This document shows positions 36,015-44,490 of a stretch of 64,000 nucleotides of DNA, one piece after another. The first letter of the stretch is position 1. Each line of letters starts with the position of its first letter. Where the stretch lies: NCBI RefSeq assembly GCF_001458215.1, contig NZ_CYTW01000001.1, positions 62,001 to 126,000 of the forward strand, written 5' to 3'. The notes under the pieces were generated by a model that was given only the letters and a program-made list of their open reading frames with translations, searched no databases and was not told the DNA's origin. This DNA is from Shimia thalassica. Its GTDB lineage: Bacteria > Pseudomonadota > Alphaproteobacteria > Rhodobacterales > Rhodobacteraceae. The position numbers were made by a program, and so were the translations under genes.

Positions 36015-36701
36015 ATGGCTCAGCTCAAAAAAATCTTGCTGGTAGATGATGACGAAGATCTGCGAGAGGCGTTGTCAGAGCAGTTGCTGATGACCGAAGA
36101 CTTCGATGTGTTCGAGGCCGGCAACGGGGCCGAAGCCATGGTGAAGGCCAAAGAGGGCCTTTATGATCTTATGATCCTTGATGTGGGCCTTCCGGATACC
36201 GATGGGCGCGAGTTGTGTCGTCTGCTGCGCAAACAGGGCGTCAAATGTCCCGTTCTTATGCTGACCGGTCACGACACGGATGCAGACACCATTCTGGGTC
36301 TGGATGCCGGTGCGAACGATTATGTGACCAAGCCCTTTAAATTCCCCGTTCTTTTGGCTCGCCTGCGGGCGCAATTGCGCCAACATGAACAATCCGAAGA
36401 TGCCGTTTTCCAGCTTGGACCATATACGTTCAAACCTTCGATGAAGATGTTGATCACGGATGAAGATCGCAAAATTCGCCTGACCGAGAAAGAAACCAAC
36501 ATTCTCAAGTTTCTGTATCGTTCGACGGATGGTGTAGTGGCGCGCGACGTGTTGCTTCACGAGGTGTGGGGATACAATGCAGGCGTGACAACGCATACTT
36601 TGGAAACGCACATCTATCGCCTGCGGCAGAAAATTGAGCCCGATCCATCCAATGCACGCTTGCTGATCACGGAATCCGGCGGCTACCGTCTGGTAGCGTA
36701 G
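36015..36701 (+). CDS. OmpR-family response regulator, CenR/OtpR-like
   Basis: 228 residues. Receiver domain 1-120: acidic pocket VDDDED, phospho-acceptor Asp in LMILDVGLPD, switch Thr in MLTGHD, and Lys in YVTKPF. DNA-binding winged helix about 130-228: LTEKETNILKFLY, VWGYNAGVTTHTLETHIYRLRQKIE, ITESGGYRLVA. The sequence strongly resembles the alphaproteobacterial CenR/OtpR group that controls the cell envelope and is often essential; that name is from memory, not from a search. No histidine kinase is adjacent. The ATG follows AGGAGG. Divergent from ribA. Its 3' region carries three hairpins. Confidence 0.9.
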   Translation: MAQLKKILLVDDDEDLREALSEQLLMTEDFDVFEAGNGAEAMVKAKEGLYDLMILDVGLPDTDGRELCRLLRKQGVKCPVLMLTGHDTDADTILGLDAGANDYVTKPFKFPVLLARLRAQLRQHEQSEDAVFQLGPYTFKPSMKMLITDEDRKIRLTEKETNILKFLYRSTDGVVARDVLLHEVWGYNAGVTTHTLETHIYRLRQKIEPDPSNARLLITESGGYRLVA

Positions 36702-36741
36702 GGTTCGTTCAGGTCTCGAAAGTGCTTTGAGCTTGAGTCGA

Positions 36742-36874
36742 GATCTGTTGATATGGATCAAAGAAGCATGTGATCTGCATCTTTATGGTCGATCCATCAG
36801 ATCCCGCGCATATCCGGGTTACGATATGCACCTCCCTGTTGGACTGGACCCGGACTTGTTCCGGGTCTTTTTTT
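36742..36874 (+). ncRNA. Candidate structured RNA with intrinsic terminator (own sRNA or 3' UTR of the CenR-like gene)
   Basis: Three hairpins in a row. The first (36742-36803): 36742-36747 with 36798-36803, 36753-36759 with 36791-36797, and 36760-36768 with 36776-36784 (one mismatch), with a 5-nt and a 6-nt bulge and a 7-nt loop. The second (36808-36829): GCATATC/GATATGC around CGGGTTAC. The third (36847-36867): GACCCGGA/TCCGGGTC followed by seven T. Between hairpins two and three a single-stranded CACCTCCC includes an anti-Shine-Dalgarno CCTCC. No clear promoter found, so the RNA may come from the upstream mRNA. Confidence 0.55.
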
Positions 36875-36887
36875 GTCCAACGGTGGA

Positions 36888-37517
36888 TTACAGCTGTGCG
36901 CTGGGGCGCGCTTTGATCGTTTCATACCAGCGTTTGAGATGCGGATGCGTATCCTCGACTCGCACTTTCAGAACACGGGCGAAATCTACAAAAACAAAAC
37001 TTGTGATATCCGCGAGCGAGAACGTGTCGCTGGCAACGAATTCGCGCCCTTCAAGCTGGGTGTTCAGCTTGTCAAAATACAAATGCACACGTTGCATGCC
37101 GCGTTTTGCCAGTTCTGGAATTTGTTCGAAATCATTCGGTCCGGGCAGAGCGCGCCCTTTCATATGGGGGTTGCCGTTCCGCAGGGCTTCGGCAATGGAA
37201 TGACCGCCCTGAAATTCAGAAATGGCGTTCCAGTTCAGGATTGCGCCTTTTTCATCCGGCGTGGTGCCCATCAAAGGCGGCTCGGGACACATCGCTTCGA
37301 GGTACGCGGCAATACCGATGTTTTCATTCAACATCTGGCCACTGTCCGTGACCAGAACAGGAATGGTTGCGCCGGGATTAACGGCCAGAAACTCTGGCGA
37401 CAATTGTTCACCTTTGACCATCGAAATTTCACGGGTCTCAATCTCAAGACCTTTTTCGGCAATGAACATACGGGCGCGTCTTGGGCTTGGGGCGGTGCTG
37501 CAGTCGTAGAAAATCAT
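36888..37517 (-). CDS. Glutathione S-transferase family protein
   Basis: 209 residues. N-terminal thioredoxin-like domain: FYDCSTAPSPRRARMFIAEKG, with a Cys/Ser region near residue 5-9 for glutathione activation, then NPGATIPVLVTDSG (cis-Pro) and NENIGIAAYLE. The helical C-terminal domain includes FSLADITSFVFVDFARVL (N-capping box). Substrate unknown. Start at 37515-37517 behind GAGGGAG; longer in-frame readings upstream lack homology. It converges on the CenR-like gene and is divergent from xth. Confidence 0.9.
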   Translation of the reverse strand: MIFYDCSTAPSPRRARMFIAEKGLEIETREISMVKGEQLSPEFLAVNPGATIPVLVTDSGQMLNENIGIAAYLEAMCPEPPLMGTTPDEKGAILNWNAISEFQGGHSIAEALRNGNPHMKGRALPGPNDFEQIPELAKRGMQRVHLYFDKLNTQLEGREFVASDTFSLADITSFVFVDFARVLKVRVEDTHPHLKRWYETIKARPSAQL

Positions 37518-37719
37518 GAATTCGGGCTCCCTCTGGTTGAGAGAAGTGTCACCGGCGATGCCCCGTTTGTCGAGAGTGCCGTTACGACGTTTGAAGAGGC
37601 GGTGTCCGAAGAAGCTAAATTGCGGTTTTGTCGCGAAGCAAAGACAACGCCATTGCCGATAGCATCTGCGCAAGAGAGCGGATAAGGTCGCGTCGAAACG
37701 TCGTCTATGGAGCGCGCAC

Positions 37720-38508
37720 ATGTCTTTTACGATCGCCACCTGGAACATCAATTCGGTACGTTTACGCGAGCCTATCGTGTTGAAACTGCTTGAAGAAGAA
37801 GCGCCGGACGTTCTGTGTCTGCAAGAATGCAAAAGCCCCGTCGACAAGATTCCGACAGAAGGCTTTCAGGCGCTGGGATACACGCACATGGTGGCGCGTG
37901 GGCAGAAGGGCTACAACGGTGTGGCGATCCTTTCGAAGATTCCGATGGTTGAGGCAGGCAGTGAAGATTTTGCCAGCCTCGGTCACGCGCGCCACATCGC
38001 CGGACAGCTCGAGAATGGTGTGACCATTCACAACTTTTATGTTCCCGCAGGTGGCGACAAACCCGATCGTGAAATCAACGAAAAATTCGGGCAAAAACTC
38101 GATTACCTGACCGAGATGCGGGATTGGTTCCATGCGAACAAACCCGAAAAGTCCATTTTGGTCGGCGATCTGAATATCGCGCCACGGGAAGATGATGTGT
38201 GGGACCACAAAAAGCTTTTGAAGATTGTGAGTCACACACCGATCGAGGTGGAACATCTTGCCGAAACGCAGGACTCGGGCAACTGGGTCGATATCACCCG
38301 TCAGGATATCCCCGAAGGACTGCTCTATAGCTGGTGGAGTTACCGCGCGCGCGACTGGGATGCCGCTGACAAAGGTCGTCGTCTGGACCATGTTTGGGCC
38401 ACTTCGGATATTTCAAGTGCCGGCCACAAAAGCCGTGTTTTGCGCGATGCGCGGGGCTGGGAAAAGCCCAGCGACCACGCACCGGTTTTTGCGGCATTCG
38501 ATATCTGA
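37720..38508 (+). CDS. xth: Exodeoxyribonuclease III
   Basis: 262 residues, EEP superfamily AP endonuclease / 3' exonuclease for base excision repair. Motifs in order: WNINSVRLR (Asn), LQECKS (catalytic Glu), YNGVAILSK, VGDLNIAPREDDVW (Asp and Asn), WWSYRARDWDAADKGRRLDHVWAT, and SDHAPVFA with the catalytic His. GGAGCG precedes the ATG. Single gene, divergent from GST; the 146-base stretch downstream is strongly structured. Confidence 0.95.
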   Translation: MSFTIATWNINSVRLREPIVLKLLEEEAPDVLCLQECKSPVDKIPTEGFQALGYTHMVARGQKGYNGVAILSKIPMVEAGSEDFASLGHARHIAGQLENGVTIHNFYVPAGGDKPDREINEKFGQKLDYLTEMRDWFHANKPEKSILVGDLNIAPREDDVWDHKKLLKIVSHTPIEVEHLAETQDSGNWVDITRQDIPEGLLYSWWSYRARDWDAADKGRRLDHVWATSDISSAGHKSRVLRDARGWEKPSDHAPVFAAFDI

Positions 38509-38521
38509 AACAAATGGGCGC

Positions 38522-38604
38522 CTGATCCGGCACGCCGCAGAACCGGCATCGGTTCAGTGTCGGGCGCGCATCAGAGGGTCTTGCCCCTTGCACAGGGGCG
38601 ACCC
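38522..38604 (+). other. Structured intergenic element between xth and ybbN
   Basis: 38522-38526 pairs with 38570-38574, 38527-38533 with 38557-38563 (one G-U), and GAACCG (38540-38545) with CGGTTC (38550-38555) around GCAT: one long bulged hairpin. Right after it, GGGTC-tt-GCCCC pairs with GGGGC-GACCC (38576-38604). No T-run follows, so it is not a plain terminator; it would lie in the ybbN leader or the xth tail. Confidence 0.4.
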
Positions 38605-38654
38605 ATACGCCATCTAGGCGAAGACACCGAATTTCTTCTTAGGGAACCACACCC

Positions 38655-39569
38655 ATGCTCGAACTTGGACAAGGCAGCGCAGCGCCAGCAGGCGATCTGA
38701 TCAAGGACGTTACAGAAGCGACGTTTATGCAAGAGGTCGTTGAAGCCTCTCAGACCGTACCGGTTATTGTAGATTTTTGGGCGCCTTGGTGTGGCCCCTG
38801 CAAAACCCTTGGGCCTGCTCTCGAGGCTGCGGTTACTGCGGCGGGTGGTGCTGTGAAAATGGCCAAGGTCAATGTCGACGAAAACCAGATGATCGCTGGC
38901 CAGTTGCGGGTCCAATCGATCCCGACTGTTTATGCCTTCTGGCAGGGACAGCCGATTGACGGGTTTCAGGGCGCAGTTCCACCGAGCGAAATCGAAGAAT
39001 TCGTAAAGCGTGTTGTCGAAACATCTGGCGGTGAAATGGACGGCGGGCTGGATGATGCCATTGCCGCGGCCGAAGAAATGCTGGAAGCGGGTGATGCTCA
39101 AGGTGCCGGAGAAACCTTCGCGGCAATTCTGGAGCAGGATCAGACATTGGCGGCGGCCTTTGGGGGGCTGGTGCGGGCAAACATCGCAATGGAAGCACTG
39201 GATCAGGCCGAAGCGATCCTGCAACAAACGCCCGAAGACATGATGGACGCGCCAGAAGTCGAAGCCGCGCGTGCGCAGCTGGAACTGGCCCGTCAGGCCG
39301 AAACAGCCGGACCTGTGGCCGAGCTGCGCGCCGCCGTCGAGGCAAACCCTGATGACTATCAGGCGCGTTTGGATCTGGCGCAGGCGCTGCATGCCTCAGG
39401 CGATGCAGAAGGGGCCGTGACAGAATTGTTGAACTTGTTCCGACTGGATCGGGAATGGAACGACGGTGCCGCCAAAACGCAATTGTTTACAATCTTCGAC
39501 GCTTTGCCTGCAAATGATCCGGTGGTTTTGAACGGGCGTCGCAAATTGAGCTCGTTAATATTTGCCTGA
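38655..39569 (+). CDS. ybbN: Thioredoxin-fold co-chaperone YbbN (CnoX-like)
   Basis: 304 residues. Thioredoxin domain about 15-125 with active-site C46-G-P-C49 (WAPWCGPCK) and cis-Pro in QSIPTVYAF; TPR-like helices follow to the end. E. coli YbbN lacks the full CxxC, whereas many alphaproteobacterial homologues keep it, so this one may also be redox active. It protects clients from oxidation and passes them to DnaK or GroEL. It leads an array ybbN-LON domain-Trm112 with tight spacing (20 bp, then a 4-bp overlap). Confidence 0.9.
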   Translation: MLELGQGSAAPAGDLIKDVTEATFMQEVVEASQTVPVIVDFWAPWCGPCKTLGPALEAAVTAAGGAVKMAKVNVDENQMIAGQLRVQSIPTVYAFWQGQPIDGFQGAVPPSEIEEFVKRVVETSGGEMDGGLDDAIAAAEEMLEAGDAQGAGETFAAILEQDQTLAAAFGGLVRANIAMEALDQAEAILQQTPEDMMDAPEVEAARAQLELARQAETAGPVAELRAAVEANPDDYQARLDLAQALHASGDAEGAVTELLNLFRLDREWNDGAAKTQLFTIFDALPANDPVVLNGRRKLSSLIFA

Positions 39570-39595
39570 TCCCTGTTCCGCGCTAGAATTTGGGT

Positions 39596-40240
39596 ATGTT
39601 TAATCCCGCCGATCTTCCGGACACGCTCGCCGTTTTCCCGTTACCTGGAGCGTTGCTATTGCCACGCTCTAGATTGCCTTTGCACATTTTTGAGCCGCGT
39701 TACCTTGCGATGCTGGATGATGCGTTAAAAACACCAGGTCGCCTGATCGGTATGGTGCAACCCAACAAGGTGCCTGGACGTGATGGCACGGGGTTGCAAA
39801 TGATCGGATGCGCTGGCCGTGTGACGCAGTTTTCGGAAACAGAAGACCATCGATACCTGATCACGCTGACAGGCACATCGCGCTTTCGCATTGTCAAAGA
39901 AATGGACGGGTTTCAGTCTTATCGGCGATGCGAGGTCAACTGGGACGGGTTCGCACGCGACCTTGGGCCGGAAGAGCAGGATCGTGAATTTAACCGCGAG
40001 GCCTTTATGGATTTGCTGTCGCGCTATTTTTCGTCACGCGACCTGTCGACCGATTGGCAAACTTTGCAAGACGCAGACGACGAACTGTTGATCAATTCAC
40101 TGTCGATGCTTTTGGAATTCCCGTATGAGGACAAGCAAGCCTTGCTCGAGGCGCCATCGTTGGCGACCCGAAGAGAGACGCTGATCACATTGATTGAATT
40201 TGCGCTGCGTGGCGGCGCCGGAGAGGACCTGTTGCAATGA
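39596..40240 (+). CDS. LON substrate-binding domain protein
   Basis: 214 residues. Contains only the N-terminal domain of Lon protease: [34 protein letters not shown] is the clear signature region at residues 11-44, followed by IGMVQP. There is no AAA+ or protease part, so it is not a protease; stand-alone LON-domain proteins may bind substrates. ATG at 39596 is preferred to an upstream TTG at 39590. Its stop overlaps the Trm112 start. Confidence 0.9.
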   Translation: MFNPADLPDTLAVFPLPGALLLPRSRLPLHIFEPRYLAMLDDALKTPGRLIGMVQPNKVPGRDGTGLQMIGCAGRVTQFSETEDHRYLITLTGTSRFRIVKEMDGFQSYRRCEVNWDGFARDLGPEEQDREFNREAFMDLLSRYFSSRDLSTDWQTLQDADDELLINSLSMLLEFPYEDKQALLEAPSLATRRETLITLIEFALRGGAGEDLLQ

Positions 40241-40422
40241 CCGAGACATCCCAGCCATTTGACCGTCGTATGCTTGAATCGTTGATCTGTCCGCAATCGC
40301 ACACGACATTGAAATACGATGCCGAAAAACAAGAGTTGGTATCGACGGCTGCCAATTTGGCATTCCCGATCCGCAACGGTATTCCGGTCATGTTGATCGA
40401 CGAAGCGCGCGCGCTGGACTAG
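40237..40422 (+). CDS. Trm112-family small protein
   Basis: 61 residues. [17 protein letters not shown] carries the one remaining metal-type Cys of the bacterial Trm112/YcaR fold, and [18 protein letters not shown] is the typical C-terminal pattern. Eukaryotic Trm112 activates methyltransferases; bacterial versions are poorly known. Coupled to the LON-domain gene by a four-base overlap. Confidence 0.9.
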   Translation: MTETSQPFDRRMLESLICPQSHTTLKYDAEKQELVSTAANLAFPIRNGIPVMLIDEARALD

Positions 40423-40482
40423 AGCTCAAGCGACGCACTTTATGCGTGCGAACACGCCTGATCGACAACGAAACGGGTGCGA

Positions 40483-41697
40483 TCAGCGCATAAGCTTTGG
40501 AAGCTCTCCGTTCAGACCGGCGGCTTCTCTCATAAAGGTCCGACGCAGCGCAGGAGAGGCATTTACAAGCCCCATACCGATGTCACGGCCAAGCCGAAGA
40601 AGCGGATTGTCGTTTGAAAACAGCTTGTTGGTCAGATCTGTCGCCGCGATAAGTGCATGCGTGTCAAAGCGCCGCCATTCCTGATACCGTTCAAGAGCGT
40701 TGATTGTTGATAAGTCTTCTCCGCGCTGTTTGGCGTCTTGCAGGATCTCGACAAGTGCTGCGACATCGCGCAGGCCCGCATTGAGGCCCTGACCGGCAAT
40801 CGGATGCATCCCGTGGGCTGCGTCCCCGACCAGGGCGACGTGATCGGCAACAAACTCATTCGCGACGGTCAGGTTCAATGGATATGTGAACCGCGCGCCG
40901 GCCAGTTCGATTTTCCCAAGAAAGTCGCCGAAACGCGGCTGCAGTACCGCCATATAGTCTTCATCCGACAGGGCCTGAATTTCGGCGGCGTTTTCGTCTG
41001 TTTCGCTCCACACGATTGAGCACATGTTGCCGGGCAGGGGTAAGATGGCCAGTGGGCCGGGGGGCATAAAGAACTGATGCGCGATGCCGTGGTGCGGTTT
41101 TTCATGTGCAATGGCGCAGACCAGTGCCGTTTGACCATATCCCCAACCGGTGCGTTTGATTCCCGCACGCTGGGCGACGCCGCTTTGACGTCCGTCACAG
41201 CCAACCAACAAACGCGCCCGAAGCGTGCGACCCGAGGCAAGGCTCACTGTAACGCCCGTCGCATCGGGGGCCTGATCGATAACGCTGTCTTGTGAAATCT
41301 GCGTGATACGCTTTTCTTTTCCAAGCGCATCCATAAAGGCGCGATACAGAAACCTGTCTTCAAGCATAAACCCAACCGGGCCTTCTTCGATTTCGGTGTG
41401 GTCGAAATGCAAAAAGAACGGCGATGGACCTTCACCTGCGCGCCCGTCGGTCACCTTGATGTCATTCATTGGTTGCGCATTGCCAGCAATGTCATCCCAA
41501 ACGCCGATTGCCGTCAAAAGACGCTTTGATGCAACCGCCAGAGCATAACCGCGTCCGTCAAAGTTGTCGTCTGCGCGTGCCAGGGTTGGTCGATTGTCAA
41601 CGATTGTGACATCAAACCCGGCCTGCGCCAGTCCAAGAGCCAAAGCAGGACCGTTAAGCCCGCCGCCTGCGATCAGAATATCTGTGTCAAAGTCCAT
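40483..41697 (-). CDS. UbiH/Coq6-family FAD-dependent monooxygenase
   Basis: 404 residues. FAD-binding ILIAGGGLNGPALALGLAQAG at the N-terminus, the middle motif VGCDGRQSGVAQRAGI (DG motif) and the C-terminal VALVGDAAHGMHPIAGQGLNAGLRD (GD motif). The family hydroxylates the ubiquinone ring at one of three positions; which one cannot be told from sequence alone. Start at 41695-41697 behind TTGAGGG; a much longer in-frame reading (to 42012) would cross the divergent amidase gene. Probably soluble, membrane-associated. Confidence 0.92.
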   Translation of the reverse strand: MDFDTDILIAGGGLNGPALALGLAQAGFDVTIVDNRPTLARADDNFDGRGYALAVASKRLLTAIGVWDDIAGNAQPMNDIKVTDGRAGEGPSPFFLHFDHTEIEEGPVGFMLEDRFLYRAFMDALGKEKRITQISQDSVIDQAPDATGVTVSLASGRTLRARLLVGCDGRQSGVAQRAGIKRTGWGYGQTALVCAIAHEKPHHGIAHQFFMPPGPLAILPLPGNMCSIVWSETDENAAEIQALSDEDYMAVLQPRFGDFLGKIELAGARFTYPLNLTVANEFVADHVALVGDAAHGMHPIAGQGLNAGLRDVAALVEILQDAKQRGEDLSTINALERYQEWRRFDTHALIAATDLTNKLFSNDNPLLRLGRDIGMGLVNASPALRRTFMREAAGLNGELPKLMR

Positions 41698-41783
41698 GCC
41701 CTCAATATGCGCGGCGAAACAGGATTGTCCATGAGTCGCAAGGCCGCTACCGTCGAAGTGAAAAAGTTTTTGAGGGGAACCGC

Positions 41784-43115
41784 ATGTTTGACTGGCTTGT
41801 GATGAGTGCCGCACAATTGGGGCGTGGCATTCAGGATGGCGCGATTGATCCGGTTGCGTTGACGAAAGCGTTCCTTGGGGCGATCGACAGCCATGATGCG
41901 CGTGATCGCATCTATTCCGTTGTGACGCATGACCGCGCATTGGCCGAGGCCGAAGCCGCCGCAGAACGCGCGCGGGCAGGGCACCGTCTGTCTTTGCTGG
42001 ATGGCGTGCCAATCAGTTGGAAAGACCTGTTTGATACGGCGGGCATTGTGACTGAAGCGGGCTCAAAATTGCTTGAAGGGCGGGTGCCCACACATGATGC
42101 CGAAGTGGTGCGCAACGCGACGGCTCTGGGGTTGGTTTGTTTGGGCAAAACCCATATGTCCGAATTGGCGTTTTCAGGTTTGGGTTTGAACCCGATGACC
42201 GAAACGCCGCCATGTATCAATGATCCGAAAGCTGTGCCCGGTGGGTCGTCTTCGGGGGCCGCGGCGTCCGTAGCCTTTGGCTTGGCGGCTGCCGGTATGG
42301 GCTCGGACACGGGGGGATCAGTGCGTATTCCGTCCGCCTGGAACGATCTTGTTGGCCTGAAAACCACGTCTGGCCGCGTATCTGCCAAAGGTGTCGTGGC
42401 GCTGTGTGAGAAATTCGACACGGTGGGGCCGCTGTGCAGAACCGTAGAAGATGCCGCGCTGTTTCTGGCTGTGCTTGAGGGTGACCGCCCCATTGACCTG
42501 CGTGGCGCAGGCTTACAGGGAAAACGGTTTGCCGTTTTGGAAACGGCCGCCTTTGACGATATCCGTGAGGCGCCGCTGGCAGGTTTCAACAGTGCGGTCG
42601 ATCGTCTCCGACATCTGGGTGCCGAGGTCGACACGATCGCCGCACCCGAAGTTGAAGACGCACTTGCGCTGTCTGGCCCCCTGTTCACCGCCGAGGCTTA
42701 TGGAACATGGCGCGACGTGATCGAGGCGCATCCCGAGAAAATGTTCGACCAGATTCTGGAAAGGTTCCGCATAGGCGCATCCTTTGACGGCCCGTCTTAT
42801 GTTGCGGCATGGCACGCCCTGAACCGCTTGCGCGAAATCTGGGATGCCCGTGTGGCCGGATATGATGCCGTTCTTTTACCGACGTCTCCGATTCTTCCGC
42901 CGGATGCAGAACGTCTGATGACAGATCAGGATTATTATGTAGTCGAGAATCTTTTGGCGCTGCGCAACACACGTATCGGCAATTTAATGGGCGTGTGTGC
43001 GATGTCACTTCCAACGGATGTACCAAGCTGCGGATTGATGATGTTGGGTGCGCCGATGCAGGAAGAGCGTCTTTTGCGGACAGCTTTTGCTGTTGAGACT
43101 GCCTTGAAAGCATAG
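41784..43115 (+). CDS. Amidase signature family hydrolase
   Basis: 443 residues. The Ser-cisSer-Lys triad is visible: Lys80 (ISWKDLFDTAG), cis-Ser in VPGGSSSGAAAS (about 155-156) and nucleophile Ser179 in SDTGGSVRIP. No GatA-specific context (gatB, gatC) is present, so it is likely a catabolic amidase; substrate unknown. The ATG follows GAGGGG. Divergent from the UbiH-like gene. Confidence 0.92.
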   Translation: MFDWLVMSAAQLGRGIQDGAIDPVALTKAFLGAIDSHDARDRIYSVVTHDRALAEAEAAAERARAGHRLSLLDGVPISWKDLFDTAGIVTEAGSKLLEGRVPTHDAEVVRNATALGLVCLGKTHMSELAFSGLGLNPMTETPPCINDPKAVPGGSSSGAAASVAFGLAAAGMGSDTGGSVRIPSAWNDLVGLKTTSGRVSAKGVVALCEKFDTVGPLCRTVEDAALFLAVLEGDRPIDLRGAGLQGKRFAVLETAAFDDIREAPLAGFNSAVDRLRHLGAEVDTIAAPEVEDALALSGPLFTAEAYGTWRDVIEAHPEKMFDQILERFRIGASFDGPSYVAAWHALNRLREIWDARVAGYDAVLLPTSPILPPDAERLMTDQDYYVVENLLALRNTRIGNLMGVCAMSLPTDVPSCGLMMLGAPMQEERLLRTAFAVETALKA

Positions 43116-43131
43116 TTCTGGCGGTGGGGCA

Positions 43132-43146
43132 GGGGGCGTTGCCCCC
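43132..43146. repeat. Short GC hairpin downstream of amidase
   Basis: GGGGGC-GTT-GCCCCC with G- and C-rich flanks. From memory, similar G-rich hairpins recur between genes in Rhodobacteraceae genomes. No T-run follows, so a terminator role is unproven. Only one copy is in the window. Confidence 0.4.
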
Positions 43147-43299
43147 CAAACTCCATTGATTTTGCCTCGACAAATCCGAGGGTTGGCCCAAAAGCCACAA
43201 CCGGCGGAAAGGGCGGCATTTTTCTGGACGAAACAGGCCTGCTTCGGTACTTTGGGGGAAACGGGGCGTTAATGATCCCGAACCTTGAGGCAGTTGAAT

Positions 43300-44475
43300 A
43301 TGTTTCCCGAGCGGTTTTCGAACCTTCCGGCATATGCGTTTCCGCGTTTACGGGCGCTGTTGGACCACCATCAGCCCGGCGGTGATGTTGTGCACATGAC
43401 CATTGGCGAGCCGAAACATGCGTTTCCGGCTTGGGTGACGGATGTTATTTCCGAACACTCCTATGGGTTTAACAAATATCCGCCCAATGACGGTGCGCCT
43501 GAACTGCTTGAGGCGATTTCGGGTTGGCTTGGGCGCAGGTATGGTGTCGATATCCAGCCAGATCGCTTGATGGCTTTGAATGGCACGCGGGAAGGGCTGT
43601 ACAATGCCGCGATGGCGCTTTGCCCCGAAACCAAAAACGGAGAAAAGCCGGTCGTTTTAACGCCGAACCCGTTTTATCAGGTCTACGCGGTTGCCGCGAT
43701 TGCCGTCGGCGCAGAACCGGTTTTTGTCAATGCAGTGAAGGAAAACGGGTTCCTTCCTGACTACTCCGCACTTGATGAAGATGTGCTGAAACGCACGGCG
43801 ATTGCCTATATTTGCTCGCCGGCCAATCCACAGGGGGCCGTCGCCAGCCGCGCCTATTGGAAGACCCTTCTCGGGCTTGCTGAAAAGTATGATTTCCGCG
43901 TCTTTGCGGATGAATGTTACTCTGAGATTTACCGATCCACACCGCCAGTGGGTGCGCTCGAGGTTGCGGCCGAAATGGGCATCGACCCCGAGCGCGTACT
44001 GGTGTTCCATTCGCTGTCCAAGCGCAGCAACCTTCCTGGATTGCGGTCCGGCTTTGTTGCGGGTGGCCCTGAATCTATGCGCCGAATTCGTCAGTTGCGG
44101 GCCTACTCTGGTGCGCCGTTGCCGCTGCCTCTTCAAATGGCGGCTGCAAAAGTCTGGGCAGATGAGACACATGTCGAAGAAAACCGCCGTCTCTATGCCG
44201 AGAAATTTGCAATTGCTGACGAGGTTTTGGGCGATGTGCCGGGCTATAGCAGTCCGGAAGGTGGATTTTTCCTGTGGTTGCCAGTCGAAGACGGCGAAGC
44301 CGCAGCTTTGAAACTTTGGCAAGATGCAGGGGTGCGGGTGTTGCCCGGAGCCTATCTCAGCCGAGACACAGAAACCGGAAACCCCGGCAAAAACTATATT
44401 CGGGTCGCTTTGGTGGCCCCAAAAACCGAGGTGCGGTCGGCGCTATTGACGCTGCGTGACTGCCTTTACGGATAA
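43300..44475 (+). CDS. Class I/II aminotransferase, succinyldiaminopimelate transaminase-like
   Basis: 391 residues, PLP-dependent fold type I. Motifs: MTIGEPKH near the start, NGTREGLYNAAMALC, NPFYQVY, CSPANPQGAV, FADECYSEIY (Asp to the PLP pyridine N) and the Schiff-base Lys in FHSLSKRSNLPGLRSGF, with the final Arg of the carboxylate site in YIRVALV. SLSKRSN and DECYSEIY are typical of DapC, which transaminates N-succinyl-2-amino-6-ketopimelate in lysine and peptidoglycan synthesis. ATG at 43300 follows GAGG. ftsK starts 15 bp after its stop. Confidence 0.88.
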   Translation: MFPERFSNLPAYAFPRLRALLDHHQPGGDVVHMTIGEPKHAFPAWVTDVISEHSYGFNKYPPNDGAPELLEAISGWLGRRYGVDIQPDRLMALNGTREGLYNAAMALCPETKNGEKPVVLTPNPFYQVYAVAAIAVGAEPVFVNAVKENGFLPDYSALDEDVLKRTAIAYICSPANPQGAVASRAYWKTLLGLAEKYDFRVFADECYSEIYRSTPPVGALEVAAEMGIDPERVLVFHSLSKRSNLPGLRSGFVAGGPESMRRIRQLRAYSGAPLPLPLQMAAAKVWADETHVEENRRLYAEKFAIADEVLGDVPGYSSPEGGFFLWLPVEDGEAAALKLWQDAGVRVLPGAYLSRDTETGNPGKNYIRVALVAPKTEVRSALLTLRDCLYG

Positions 44476-44490
44476 AAGAGGGTACGAGGA

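Noticed and set aside
40458..40486. CTGATCG/CGATCAG inverted repeat between Trm112 and UbiH-like genes
   Set aside because: 15-nt loop, no T-run on either strand and partly within the UbiH-like stop region; too weak to call a terminator.
41698..42012. N-terminal extension of the UbiH-like gene
   Set aside because: It crosses the start of the divergent amidase gene and adds about 100 residues before a complete Rossmann start.
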